Below, one piece after another: positions 7,931 to 15,778 of a stretch of DNA of 44,902 nucleotides (position 1 is the first letter of the stretch; each line of letters opens with the position of its first letter). The stretch is from an uncultured Collinsella sp. (GTDB taxonomy: Bacteria > Actinomycetota > Coriobacteriia > Coriobacteriales > Coriobacteriaceae). Position numbers and translations under genes: made by a program. A model generated the notes under the pieces. That model had not been told where the DNA came from. It did not search any database and was given only the letters and a program-made list of their open reading frames with translations. The stretch is taken from contig UQTR01000006.1 of the NCBI GenBank assembly GCA_900544065.1, positions 1 through 44,902 of the forward strand. Reading direction: 5' to 3'.

Positions 7931-8935
7931 ATGAAAATCAATCACGCGATTCTGCATATCCTGGACTTTGACTCTGCCGTCAACGTTATGAGCCAGCGCG
8001 AGCTCGATATCGAGAGCCGCACCGTGCGTAATTTCGTAACCACGCACCTGCGGCGCGCTCGTACCTCGGCTGATAACAAGCGTGCCACGTTTGCCGAGAA
8101 CTCCGCATTCGGCGGCGAGCTCAAGGGCTATTTCTTTGGTGAGCGTGAGTTCGTGGATCTGTCTCAGCAGATTGCGGAGTTCATCTCTTCCGAACTTACC
8201 AAGGCCGAGAAAGCCGAGTCCACTGACGTGCTTGTGGCGGACTTTGATGACGATGAGGATGCCCGCTGGTTTGCCGTGATGCTGCTGGGCTCCAAGCAGG
8301 CTTTTATGCACGAGGTGGGTCGCGAAGAGGGCGAGGTGCGCAACGACATTGCGCGCCACTACGCCATTCTGCCGAATCCCTCGCAAAAGGTGCCGAGCTA
8401 TGCAATCGTGCGTGCAAGCACCATGGAGATCGGCTATGTGGATAAGAAGCGCAAGATTGCCGGCGAGGATCGCATGCTCATTCCCGATGGCCTGCTGCAG
8501 TGCGACACGGGGGTATCGGGCAAGGAGGTCATCGACACCGTGACGCGTGTGGTCGAGGAAGTCGCCGAGGAGCACGGTGCCAACACGGCTGTAGCACTCG
8601 CCAAGGTTAAGGCTGCTGTTGCCGAGAAAGTTGAGGATGACGAGGAACTGCCCCCTTGGGATATCGTCGATGAGGTCTTTGAGGACGAGCCGGTTATCAA
8701 GGAGAGCGTGCGCGCGGCACTGACTGAGGAGAAGGTGCCTGAGCGTGTGCCCGTGGAGCGCAAGCAGGTCGAACGCGCGGCCGTGCGCAACCACAAGATC
8801 CGTACCGACACGGGCATCGAGATCAGCTTCCCGGCCGAGATGGGTTCGAACTCTGAGTACATCGAGTTTGTCAACGAGCCCAACGGCCTCATCTCCATCG
8901 AGCTCAAGAACATCGGAAGTATTGAGAATCGATAA
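7931..8935 (+). CDS. Nucleoid-associated protein, NdpA/YejK (37-kDa NA37) family
   Basis: A 334-residue soluble protein whose opening (MKINHAILHILDFDS) and overall length match the NdpA/YejK nucleoid-associated family; members bind DNA or associate with the nucleoid, with no known enzymatic activity. It is strongly acidic around residues 230-255 (EDDEELPPWDIVDEVFEDEP). An in-frame ATG at 7922 adds three residues (MPY); 7931 gives better spacing from GAACGGA, so the start is uncertain by 9 bases. Its own promoter and a bidirectional terminator make it monocistronic. Confidence 0.8.
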   Translation: MKINHAILHILDFDSAVNVMSQRELDIESRTVRNFVTTHLRRARTSADNKRATFAENSAFGGELKGYFFGEREFVDLSQQIAEFISSELTKAEKAESTDVLVADFDDDEDARWFAVMLLGSKQAFMHEVGREEGEVRNDIARHYAILPNPSQKVPSYAIVRASTMEIGYVDKKRKIAGEDRMLIPDGLLQCDTGVSGKEVIDTVTRVVEEVAEEHGANTAVALAKVKAAVAEKVEDDEELPPWDIVDEVFEDEPVIKESVRAALTEEKVPERVPVERKQVERAAVRNHKIRTDTGIEISFPAEMGSNSEYIEFVNEPNGLISIELKNIGSIENR

Positions 8936-8960
8936 ACTGCTCTTGGACGTTGCAAAAAAC

Positions 8961-8995
8961 AAAGGCCGAAGCCTTTTGGGACTTCGGCCTTTTTT
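8961..8995 (+). terminator. Bidirectional intrinsic terminator
   Basis: Perfect 11-bp stem AAAGGCCGAAG / CTTCGGCCTTT, 10-base loop, TTTTTT on the plus strand and an A-rich left flank that gives a T tract on the minus strand. It separates the NdpA-like gene from the convergent dap operon. Confidence 0.9.
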
Positions 8996-9047
8996 GTTTT
9001 CGGCTTGGTTGCTGACATTGCGCCGCAGGTTGAGCTCACGTCAGCGA

Positions 9048-9145
9048 AAACGCCCCTAAGCGAGCAAGGTGACGTGAAAGAGGAGGGAAGCGTACTTCGG
9101 TATGCGACCGACGATTGAACGTCAGATTGCCGCTTAGGGGCGTTT
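9048..9145. ncRNA. Structured repeat element, family A copy 1
   Basis: Outer 15-bp perfect arms (AAACGCCCCTAAGCG 9048-9062 and its complement 9131-9145), then GCAA-GG-TGACGT pairing with ACGTCA-GA-TTGC, then a 43-base core starting GAAAGAGGAG with a GCGTAC-TTCG-GTATGC hairpin. A second copy at 26649-26749 shares 41 of 46 core bases while all flanking stems differ in sequence but remain complementary. It lies between convergent genes. It could be transcribed RNA or a DNA element; orientation given by the core is plus. Confidence 0.65.
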
Positions 9146-9158
9146 GCAGCGTCGAGCC

Positions 9159-9186
9159 GTTACGCGGTTTGGCAAAACCGCGTAAC
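9159..9186 (-). terminator. Hairpin immediately after dapH
   Basis: GTTACGCGGTTT / AAACCGCGTAAC, perfect 12-bp stem with a four-base loop, starting two bases after the dapH stop codon. No T tract follows, so it may protect the 3' end rather than terminate; the terminator at 8961-8995 lies further on. Confidence 0.5.
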
Positions 9187-9188
9187 TT

Positions 9189-9908
9189 CTACAGCTGGCG
9201 CAGGCCCTCTTCCAGGCCGGTCTTGCTGTCGGTCTTCTCGTCGCGCATCTTGATGGCGCGGGCGGGGACACCGGCCACGACGGCGCCGGCGGGGACGTCC
9301 TCGACGCACACGGCGCCGGCGGCAACTACAGCACCCTTGCCCACGTGCACGCCTTCCAGGACCACGGCGTTTGCGCCGATCATGACATCGTCCTCGATGA
9401 TGACGGGCGTGGCGCTGGCGGGCTCCACAACGCCTGCCAGCACGGTGCCGGCGCCGATGTGGCAGTTCTTGCCCACGGTGGCGCGACCGCCCAGCACGGC
9501 GCCCATATCGATCATGGAACCCTCGCCGATAACGGAGCCGATGTTGATGATGGCGCCCATCATGATGACGGCACGGTCGCCAATCTCGACGCGGTCGCGG
9601 ATGATCGCGCCCGGCTCGATGCGGGCGTTGATGCCCTTAAGGTCGAGCATGGGCACGGCGGAGTTGCGGCAATCGTTTTCAACGTCGTAGTAATCGATGG
9701 AATCGGCATTGGCGTCCAGGATGGTCTTGAGCTCGTCCCAGTCGCCAAAGACGGTCTTGCCGCGACGGCCGCCGTAGACATGTGCGTCGCCCCAGGCAAC
9801 CTTCATGCCCGGCTTCTCGCGCACGTACAGCTTGACGGGCGTCTTTTTGGGCGCGGTGGCGATGTAGTTGATAATCTCCTGTGCATCCATCTCGGCTGCG
9901 TTGCTCAT
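9189..9908 (-). CDS. dapH: Tetrahydrodipicolinate N-acetyltransferase
   Basis: Transfers acetyl from acetyl-CoA to tetrahydrodipicolinate, opening the acetylase branch of diaminopimelate/lysine synthesis, in the cytoplasm. The 239-residue protein has the DapH N-terminal domain (MDAQEIINYIATAPKKTPVK) followed by a left-handed beta-helix of hexapeptide repeats (for example IGDRAVIMMGAIINIG, IGANAVVLEGVHVG). The short N-terminal domain separates it from the succinylase DapD. ATG at 9908 follows AAAGGAG. It is the third gene of the lysA-dapA, dapB, dapH operon, 39 bases after dapB, and so probably falls under the lysine riboswitch at 13062-13218. Confidence 0.93.
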   Translation of the reverse strand: MSNAAEMDAQEIINYIATAPKKTPVKLYVREKPGMKVAWGDAHVYGGRRGKTVFGDWDELKTILDANADSIDYYDVENDCRNSAVPMLDLKGINARIEPGAIIRDRVEIGDRAVIMMGAIINIGSVIGEGSMIDMGAVLGGRATVGKNCHIGAGTVLAGVVEPASATPVIIEDDVMIGANAVVLEGVHVGKGAVVAAGAVCVEDVPAGAVVAGVPARAIKMRDEKTDSKTGLEEGLRQL

Positions 9909-9947
9909 TTGCTATCTCTCCTTTGGGTGGATTCGGTTGATACCTGG

Positions 9948-10688
9948 TTAGGCAAACATGACCTTGTCGAACGTATAGAAGCCGGGTTCGCGGGTGACGA
10001 GCTTCTGCGCGGCTGCCAAGGCGCCGTTGACAAAGATCTGACGGCTCGTGGCGCGGTGGGTGAGCGTGACCTCCTCGTCCTGGCCAAAGAAGCTCACCTC
10101 GTGCACGCCGGCGACGGTGCCGCCGCGCAGCGAGTGCATACCGATTTCCTTGGGATCGCGTGCTCCGCACATGCCCTCGCGGCCATAGACGGGGTGGTAG
10201 CCTGCCTCGGGCTCGGCTTCGACGACGGCGTCGAGCAGTAGCTTGGCAGTGCCGCTGGGGGCGTCGACCTTTTGGTTGTGGTGCGTCTCGACGATTTCGC
10301 AGTCAAAGCCGGGCAGCTCGCGTGTAGCCTGCGCTACCAGATGGCGCAGGGCTGCGATACCGATGGAGTAATTGCCCGAGTGCATAACGCGGGTGTTCTG
10401 GCCCAGCTCACGCAGGCGGTCCATCTGCTCGGGGGTGTAGCCTGTGGTGCCTGAGACCAACGCCGCGCCCGTGCGCTCGACATAGGCGACGACGGCGTCG
10501 AAGGTCGCGACGTTCGAGAAGTCGATGATGACGTCGGCAGCCGGTGCGTTCTCGAGCTCGCTCAAATCGAAGCCAATCTGGGCCACGATATCAAAAACGG
10601 GCTGCCCGGCGGCGTCGACAATGCCTTCGGCGGTAGTGCGGATGAGCGAGCCCATGCGGCCCGTTCCCATAATGACGGTCTTAATCAA
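9948..10688 (-). CDS. dapB: 4-hydroxy-tetrahydrodipicolinate reductase
   Basis: Reduces the DapA product to tetrahydrodipicolinate with NAD(P)H; second step of the diaminopimelate branch. The 246-residue protein opens with the nucleotide-binding MGTGRMG and carries the substrate/catalytic motif ETHHNQKVDAPSGTA in the middle, with the SGTTGY cofactor loop before it. The start codon lies inside the end of the lysA-dapA frame (8-base overlap), which implies translational coupling with the upstream gene. Normal length for the family, nothing odd. Confidence 0.95.
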   Translation of the reverse strand: MIKTVIMGTGRMGSLIRTTAEGIVDAAGQPVFDIVAQIGFDLSELENAPAADVIIDFSNVATFDAVVAYVERTGAALVSGTTGYTPEQMDRLRELGQNTRVMHSGNYSIGIAALRHLVAQATRELPGFDCEIVETHHNQKVDAPSGTAKLLLDAVVEAEPEAGYHPVYGREGMCGARDPKEIGMHSLRGGTVAGVHEVSFFGQDEEVTLTHRATSRQIFVNGALAAAQKLVTREPGFYTFDKVMFA

Positions 10689-12990
10689 CCAGACCAGCTC
10701 CCTTCAGGGCATCGGTGAGTGCGGTGCGCGTATCGTCGGCCATGGGGCACAGCGGCATGCGGTAGTTTGCCTCGATCATACCCATCTGGGCGAGCGCCTC
10801 CTTGACGGGGATGGGGTTGACCTCGCTAAAGAGGGCGTTGATGAGCGGCTGGCCGGCAATCTGGATATCGCGGGCACGCGCTACGTCACCGTCCAGATAG
10901 GCACGGCACATGTCGTGTACGAGCTGCGGCTGCACGTCGGCCCAAACGCTGATGGTGCCCGAGGCGCCCAGGCTCATGAGCGGCACGGTGAGCGCGTCCT
11001 CGCCCGAGTACATGCGAAAGTCGTCGGACAGCAGGTACGCGATCTTGGCGGCGAAGGCGACGTTGCCCGAGGCTTCCTTGATGCCCATGATGTTGGGGTG
11101 TGCGGCCAGGCGTTCCACGTTGCGCTCGCTGATGCCGCAGCCGCAGCGACCAGGGATGTTGTACAGGATGCAGGGGATGTCCACGGCATCGGCAACGGTC
11201 TTAAAGTGCCGGTAGATACCCTCTTCGTTGGACTTGTTGTAGTAGGGGGTAATAAGCAGCAGGCCGTCGGCTCCCAAGCCCTGGTAGGTGAGCGACTTGG
11301 TGAGCATGGTCTGCGTGGAGTTGGAGCCCGAGCCTGCAATGACGGGGACGCGTCCTGCAACCTGCTTGACCACGGCGGCGACGACGGAGTTGTCCTCGTC
11401 ATCGGTCATCGTGGCGCTCTCGCCGGTGGTGCCCAGGGTGAGGATGGCGTCGGTGCCGTTTTGCAGGTGGAAATCGATAAGGCGCTCGAGTGCGTCAAAG
11501 TCGACACTGCCGTCCTTTTTAAATGGCGTAACAAGGGCGACGATTGAGCCCTCGAGATTGCGGATATCCATGTTTTTCTCCTTCGCGTCCGCGATCTGGA
11601 TGCGTTTGTTCCATTGGGCGGCGATGGCCAGGCGCTCGTCTTGGGCGCGACGGCGGGCACTTTCGGCGCGCGACTTGGCCAGCAGCTCTCGGCCGCTCGG
11701 CAGCACGTCGAGCGTGGCAAAGTAGTCGCCCGGGCGCTCGGCGCGACGAATGAGATCTGCCGAGCCATCGGGGCGCAGCAATACCTCGGCGGAGCGCAGA
11801 CGGCCGTTGTAGTTGTAGCCCATGGAGTAGCCGTGCGCGCCGGTATCGTGAATCACGAGCAGGTCGCCCATGTCGATCTGCGGCAGCTCGCGGTCGATGG
11901 CGAACTTATCGTTGTTCTCGCACAAGTTGCCCGTGATGTCATACGTGTTCGTGACCGGTGCTGCGGTCTTGTCAGGGCCACCAGGCTGTCCCATCACCGT
12001 AATATGGTGGTAGGCACCATACATAGCGGGACGAATGAGGTCGACGGCACTTGCGTCCACGCCGATATAGTCCTTATAGATCTGCTTCTCGTGGATGGCC
12101 TTGGTGACCAGGCAGCCGTAGGGCCCCATCATAAAGCGGCCCATCTCGGTGCAGATAGCCACATCGCCCATGCCGGCAGGAACCAGGATCTCGTCGTAGG
12201 CTGCGTGTACGCCCTCGCCGATGGCGTGGATGTCGTTAGCCTGCTGCTCGGGCAGATAGGGGATACCCACACCGCCGGACAGATTGATAAAGGCGACATG
12301 TGCGCCCGTTTCACGCTCCAGGCGCACGGCAAGTTCAAAGAGGATGCGTGCGAGCTTGGGATAGTAGTCGTTAGTGACGGTATTACTGGCAAGGAAGGCA
12401 TGGATGCCAAAATTCTCGGCGCCCTTGGCCTTGAGCATGCGGAAAGCCTCAAAGAGCTGCTCGGTGGTCATGCCGTACTTGGAGTCGCCGGGGTTGTCCA
12501 TAATGCCGTTGGAGAGCTGGAACAGGCCGCCCGGATTAAAACGGCAGCTTACCGTCTTGGGAATGGGGCCCGCGACGCGCTCAAAGAACTCGATATGGCT
12601 GATGTCGTCAAAGTTGACGATGGCGCCCAGCTTGTCGGCGAGCTCAAAGTCCGCCGCCGGCGTGTCGTTGGACGAGAACATGATGTCGTGGCCGGCGATG
12701 CCCAACGAGTGGGCGATCATGAGCTCGGTATAGCTCGAGCAATCGCAGCCGCAGCCGTATTCGTTGAGGATGGAGATGAGTGCCGGGTTAGGGTTGGCCT
12801 TGACGGCAAAGTATTCCTTAAAGCCCGGGTTCCATGCGAAGGCGTCGCGCACCTCTTGCATGTTGCGGCGGATGCCCGCCTCGTCGTATAGATGAAACGG
12901 CGTGGGGAACTGCTCGACGATATGCTCGAGCGTCTCCTTGTCCACAAACGGCTGCTTGGCCGCATACGCCTCGTTGGGGGTCAATGCCAT
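10681..12990 (-). CDS. Fused diaminopimelate decarboxylase / 4-hydroxy-tetrahydrodipicolinate synthase
   Basis: One uninterrupted 769-residue frame joins two lysine enzymes. Residues 1-430 are LysA, which makes lysine from meso-diaminopimelate: PLP lysine K64 in YFAVKANPN, HAFLASNTVTNDYYPK, the glycine-rich GGVGIPYLP, and CENNDKFA from the active site. It belongs to the LysA subgroup with HAFLASN rather than HIGSQ. A charged linker of about 45 residues (includes SRAESARRRAQDERLA) follows. Residues 474-769 are DapA, which condenses pyruvate with aspartate semialdehyde: TLGTTGES, Y610 in LYNIPGR and Schiff-base K638 in GIKEASG. An AAGGAG lies six bases before the codon for M474 (11571), so free DapA may also be made by internal initiation. 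The ATG at 12990 follows GAGG 10 bases upstream. A sequencing indel removing a stop cannot be excluded. Confidence 0.9.
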   Translation of the reverse strand: MALTPNEAYAAKQPFVDKETLEHIVEQFPTPFHLYDEAGIRRNMQEVRDAFAWNPGFKEYFAVKANPNPALISILNEYGCGCDCSSYTELMIAHSLGIAGHDIMFSSNDTPAADFELADKLGAIVNFDDISHIEFFERVAGPIPKTVSCRFNPGGLFQLSNGIMDNPGDSKYGMTTEQLFEAFRMLKAKGAENFGIHAFLASNTVTNDYYPKLARILFELAVRLERETGAHVAFINLSGGVGIPYLPEQQANDIHAIGEGVHAAYDEILVPAGMGDVAICTEMGRFMMGPYGCLVTKAIHEKQIYKDYIGVDASAVDLIRPAMYGAYHHITVMGQPGGPDKTAAPVTNTYDITGNLCENNDKFAIDRELPQIDMGDLLVIHDTGAHGYSMGYNYNGRLRSAEVLLRPDGSADLIRRAERPGDYFATLDVLPSGRELLAKSRAESARRRAQDERLAIAAQWNKRIQIADAKEKNMDIRNLEGSIVALVTPFKKDGSVDFDALERLIDFHLQNGTDAILTLGTTGESATMTDDEDNSVVAAVVKQVAGRVPVIAGSGSNSTQTMLTKSLTYQGLGADGLLLITPYYNKSNEEGIYRHFKTVADAVDIPCILYNIPGRCGCGISERNVERLAAHPNIMGIKEASGNVAFAAKIAYLLSDDFRMYSGEDALTVPLMSLGASGTISVWADVQPQLVHDMCRAYLDGDVARARDIQIAGQPLINALFSEVNPIPVKEALAQMGMIEANYRMPLCPMADDTRTALTDALKGAGLVD

Positions 12991-13000
12991 GTCCCGTAAA

Positions 13001-13061
13001 CCTCGCTATCCAGACGGCGCTATCTGCGCATCGAATCCGCATAGCGTGGACCCCATGTCCG
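13001..13061 (-). promoter_or_regulatory. Expression platform of the lysine riboswitch
   Basis: On the minus strand, two CGCTAT segments (13063-13068, which is the P1 3' strand, and 13041-13046) are followed by two ATAGCG segments (13018-13023 and 13004-13009). They can pair in alternative ways, and the last abuts GAGG, the ribosome site of lysA-dapA. There is no T tract, so control is probably at translation. Confidence 0.6.
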
Positions 13062-13218
13062 GATAGCGCTCCCGCATTGCTGCAGACAGTCCTGTGGGTG
13101 TTTCCCGCAGGCCCACCAGGTTGTTCGTGCCCGAAAAGCCCAGTTCGGCGGGTTTCGCCTCCCCGCGGGGTCAAAGCCTGCCGGCTCGCCCGCGGTTCTT
13201 CGTGCCCGCGCCTCTATC
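13062..13218 (-). promoter_or_regulatory. Lysine riboswitch (L box) aptamer
   Basis: On the minus strand, 5' to 3', the conserved landmarks occur in order: GATAGAGGCGC at the 5' side of P1, GGGGAGGCGAAACCCGCCGA in the core, CCTGGTGGGCCTG, and AGGACTGTC near the 3' side, closing with CGCTATC which pairs with GATAG to form P1. This matches the five-way lysine-binding RNA. It lies between the divergent M20 deacetylase gene and lysA-dapA, in the leader of the latter, so lysine should repress the operon. Confidence 0.9.
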
Positions 13219-13370
13219 AAGTGGTAACGACCCTACCACGTTGCACTTTACCAAACAAGAGTATTCGTATATAACGTTTAAAAAATGCAGGGATATGCTG
13301 GAAATAAGGGTGCGGCAATCTTGCGGCACAATAAGATGGCAACTGGCGCGCACCTATGAAAGGAACCTTT

Positions 13371-14558
13371 ATGACCGAGCTCCAAGAACTCCGTTGCTAT
13401 CGGCGCGACTTACACAGGATCCCGGAGCTCGACTTCGATCTTCCGCAGACGATCGCCTATATTGAGGGCGTGTTGGCGCCGCTCGCCTGCGAGGTGACCC
13501 ATCCGTGTTCCAGCTGCGTCTGTGCCTTCTTCGATGCCGGTGTGGGCGCTACGCATGCCACGGCGATTCGCGCCGACATGGACGCCCTGCCCATCGCGGA
13601 GGCGACGGGAGCTGATTTTGCCTCGACGCATCCCGGTAAGATGCATGCGTGCGGTCACGACGGTCACATGGCCATGGCGCTCGCGGCGGCGACTTTTGTC
13701 GACCGCACGATTCGTGAGCAGCCGGGCGCCATCAAGCGCAACGTGCTCTTCGTGTTCCAGCCTGCCGAGGAGACGACCGGTGGCGCCAAGACGGTGTGCG
13801 AGAGCGGGGTGTTTGAGCGCTACGGGGCGGACCGCATCTTCGGGTTCCACGTATGGCCCGACCTGCCTGCCGGTACGCTGGCGAGTTGTTCCGGTCCGCT
13901 GCTGGCGCGTTCGAGCGAGATGCACGTCCATATTCACGGTACGAGTATCCATATCGCTAAGACCTATGGTGTGCCGGTCGAGGAGTCGCACGATGCGGCG
14001 CTGGCGGCTGCCAAGTTCTTGGTCGCCGAGCGTGAATTGATGGACGAGTTGGGTGCCGACGAGCCCTGCATTGGTAAGTTCGGCCTGCTGCAGGCCGGCA
14101 CCGTCTGCAATGCGGTGGCGGGGGAGGCCCATGTTGCGGGCAGCTTGCGCGTGTTTACGGACGATATGTTCGACCGAGCGCGCGAGGGCGTGTGCCATGT
14201 GCTCGATGAGGCATGCACTGCAACGGGTTGCACGTACGATCTCGACTTTGCCGAGGGCTATCCGCCAGTCGATAACGACCCCGAGCTGTTTGCCTGCATT
14301 GCGCCTGCCATGTCCGAGCTGCAACTTGTGGACGAGCCGCTGCTGATTGCCGAGGACTTCGCCTTCTACCAGCGCCATCTTCCGGGCGTGTTCTTCCTGC
14401 TGGGCACGGGCGTGCCAGAGGGACAAGAAAACCCGAGCGATTCGGATGGCTGTCCCGCCTATGCCACGAGCGCCCTTCACACTGATACCATGCTCTTTGA
14501 CGAGGAAATCCTGCTCAAGGGTCTCGATGTCTACAAACGATTGCTTTTGCTTGGTTAA
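13371..14558 (+). CDS. M20D-family amidohydrolase, probable N-acetyl-diaminopimelate deacetylase
   Basis: A 395-residue zinc/metal-dependent amidohydrolase. Seen: metal ligands C94 and H96 in MHACGHDGH, E133/E134 in QPAEETTGG, H160 in GFHVWPDLPAG, and a C-terminal H in SALHTDTML. The M20D family includes N-acetyl-LL-diaminopimelate deacetylase (B. subtilis DapL), hippurate hydrolase and IAA-amino-acid hydrolases. The divergent position next to lysA-dapA/dapB/dapH makes the diaminopimelate role the best reading: it would remove the acetyl group added by DapH. Start at 13371 follows AAAGGAA; the ATG at 13356 has no ribosome site. Family assignment is firm, substrate is inference. Confidence 0.88.
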   Translation: MTELQELRCYRRDLHRIPELDFDLPQTIAYIEGVLAPLACEVTHPCSSCVCAFFDAGVGATHATAIRADMDALPIAEATGADFASTHPGKMHACGHDGHMAMALAAATFVDRTIREQPGAIKRNVLFVFQPAEETTGGAKTVCESGVFERYGADRIFGFHVWPDLPAGTLASCSGPLLARSSEMHVHIHGTSIHIAKTYGVPVEESHDAALAAAKFLVAERELMDELGADEPCIGKFGLLQAGTVCNAVAGEAHVAGSLRVFTDDMFDRAREGVCHVLDEACTATGCTYDLDFAEGYPPVDNDPELFACIAPAMSELQLVDEPLLIAEDFAFYQRHLPGVFFLLGTGVPEGQENPSDSDGCPAYATSALHTDTMLFDEEILLKGLDVYKRLLLLG

Positions 14559-14602
14559 TCGACGCGGGTGCATGTTCTCAAAAATACGAACAAATGTACG
14601 CT

Positions 14603-14608
14603 ATAATA
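14603..14608 (+). promoter_or_regulatory. Consensus -10 box of the higBA operon
   Basis: TATAAT, perfect consensus, 51 bases before the toxin start. No clear -35. Confidence 0.6.
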
Positions 14609-14634
14609 GAGATGTAAGTCTATAGAAACGTTTG

Positions 14635-14647
14635 ACGTTATTAACGT
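14635..14647. promoter_or_regulatory. Inverted repeat operator candidate for HigA
   Basis: ACGTTA-T-TAACGT, a perfect 6-1-6 inverted repeat between the -10 box and the toxin ribosome site, where antitoxin autorepression sites of this type often lie. Confidence 0.5.
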
Positions 14648-14658
14648 AAGGCGATACT

Positions 14659-14940
14659 ATGATTGCATCGTACAAAGATGAGGATACCGAACGTTTTGCG
14701 ATGGGTGTGCGGGTCAGGAGGTTCGTACCTTTTGAGCGTGTCGCATTGAGGAAGATTCGTCAACTGCAGGTTTGTGCTTCACTTGATGATCTTCGCGTTC
14801 CTCCGGGCAATCGTCTTGAAGCGTTGAAGGGCAATCGCGCCGGCCAATATAGCATTCGTGTTAATGAGCGCTATCGGGTCTGTTTTGAGTGGAGACAGGG
14901 GATGGCTTGGAATGTCGAAATCGTCGATTATCACAAGTGA
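14659..14940 (+). CDS. higB: HigB-type toxin (RelE superfamily)
   Basis: A 93-residue protein of the HigB/plasmid-maintenance-killer type: small basic RelE fold with LRKIRQLQVCASLDDLR, then LEALKGNRAGQYSIRVNERY and RVCFEWRQG. Members are ribosome-dependent mRNA endonucleases held inactive by HigA. Start ATG is eight bases after AAGG. The gene overlaps the antitoxin by 29 bases in the usual higB-first order. It lies between housekeeping lysine genes and a patch of phage-like fragments, consistent with horizontal arrival. Confidence 0.9.
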   Translation: MIASYKDEDTERFAMGVRVRRFVPFERVALRKIRQLQVCASLDDLRVPPGNRLEALKGNRAGQYSIRVNERYRVCFEWRQGMAWNVEIVDYHK

Positions 14941-15253
14941 TGAGACTGCGCCCGATTTGCTGTCACCGGTGACTCCTGGTGAGCTTCTCAAAGAGGAATT
15001 TCTTATCCCTATGGGCATTTCTCAATATCGCCTTGCTAAAGAGACCGGGATTCCGGCTCAACGCATTGGGCAGATTATCTTGGGAAGGCGTCGCGTGACG
15101 GCCGACACCGACCTTCGCCTTTGCCGCTACTTTGGCCTGACGGATGGTTATTGGTTGCGCGCCCAGATAGCGTTTGATCTCGAGGCGGAGAAGAGGCGCA
15201 TCGAACCGGAACTGGATAAGATCGTTCCTGTCCAGCGGGCTATCGCATTGTAG
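14912..15253 (+). CDS. higA: HigA-type antitoxin (XRE helix-turn-helix)
   Basis: A 113-residue DNA-binding antitoxin. The HTH covers roughly residues 28-75: TPGELLKEEFLIPMGISQYR, LAKETGIPAQRIGQIILGRR and DTDLRLCRYFGLTDGYWL, typical of HigA. It should neutralise the toxin encoded just upstream and repress the operon, likely through the inverted repeat at 14635-14647. Start chosen at 14912 inside the toxin gene; the earlier in-frame ATGs (14858, 14864) would overlap more and have no ribosome site. Confidence 0.92.
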   Translation: MSKSSIITSDETAPDLLSPVTPGELLKEEFLIPMGISQYRLAKETGIPAQRIGQIILGRRRVTADTDLRLCRYFGLTDGYWLRAQIAFDLEAEKRRIEPELDKIVPVQRAIAL

Positions 15254-15282
15254 TGCTCAAAGATGTTGAGGTTGGAGTGACG

Positions 15283-15606
15283 ATGGGGCGACGCCGACAG
15301 ACCGCCGTGTATAGTCCTGGTGGGTGCGGGTGCGGCTTGCTGCTGCTCCCGGTTATTGCTGTGAGCATTGGCGTGATGTTTGCGCTTGCCGGGTTGGCGG
15401 CAGCGGCACTCGTGTTGCTGATTGTGGCCATTGGCGTGACGATTTGGCTCTGCCGCAATCGCGAGCAACGTCGTGCCGACGGTAAAACCAATGTCGGCTG
15501 GGCCGTCTTCCTGGTCATTGCGTACCCACTGAGTGTCAGCTACCTGGTGTTCTTTGTCCTGCTGATGATCAGTACCTTTACCGGGGAATCCGTCACGGTG
15601 GGATAG
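15283..15606 (+). CDS. Small two-helix membrane protein
   Basis: A 107-residue unknown. After a basic start (MGRRRQTAVYSPGGCGCG) there are two hydrophobic spans at about residues 20-57 (long enough for two helices) and a further one around 75-97 (FLVIAYPLSVSYLVFFVLLM). A CRNREQRRADGK basic loop lies between. Start at 15283 follows a GGAG; the upstream GTG at 15253 overlaps the higA stop. It follows higA by 30 bases and may be cotranscribed with it. Function unknown. Confidence 0.65.
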   Translation: MGRRRQTAVYSPGGCGCGLLLLPVIAVSIGVMFALAGLAAAALVLLIVAIGVTIWLCRNREQRRADGKTNVGWAVFLVIAYPLSVSYLVFFVLLMISTFTGESVTVG

Positions 15607-15778
15607 GCTTCGATTTGCTTCTTGAGGATGAAGCGAGGGGCGGACTCTGAATGAACAGCGCCCCACATCAATATGTTTCATTCGTTGTGTAGCAATCCGA
15701 ATGTGCAAGCGTTTGGCGTAAGAGTGCCGCACCAGCAACACGGGGATGCAGGCCGCGATCGCCAGCCCTCATGCCAGC

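Noticed and set aside
12818..13274. Short open frames across the region upstream of lysA-dapA
   Set aside because: They cross the lysine riboswitch and have no ribosome sites; the region is structured leader RNA.
15607..15741. Minus-strand frames continuing past the phage-like remnant
   Set aside because: Competing frames of similar quality, no start signals and no recognisable domain.
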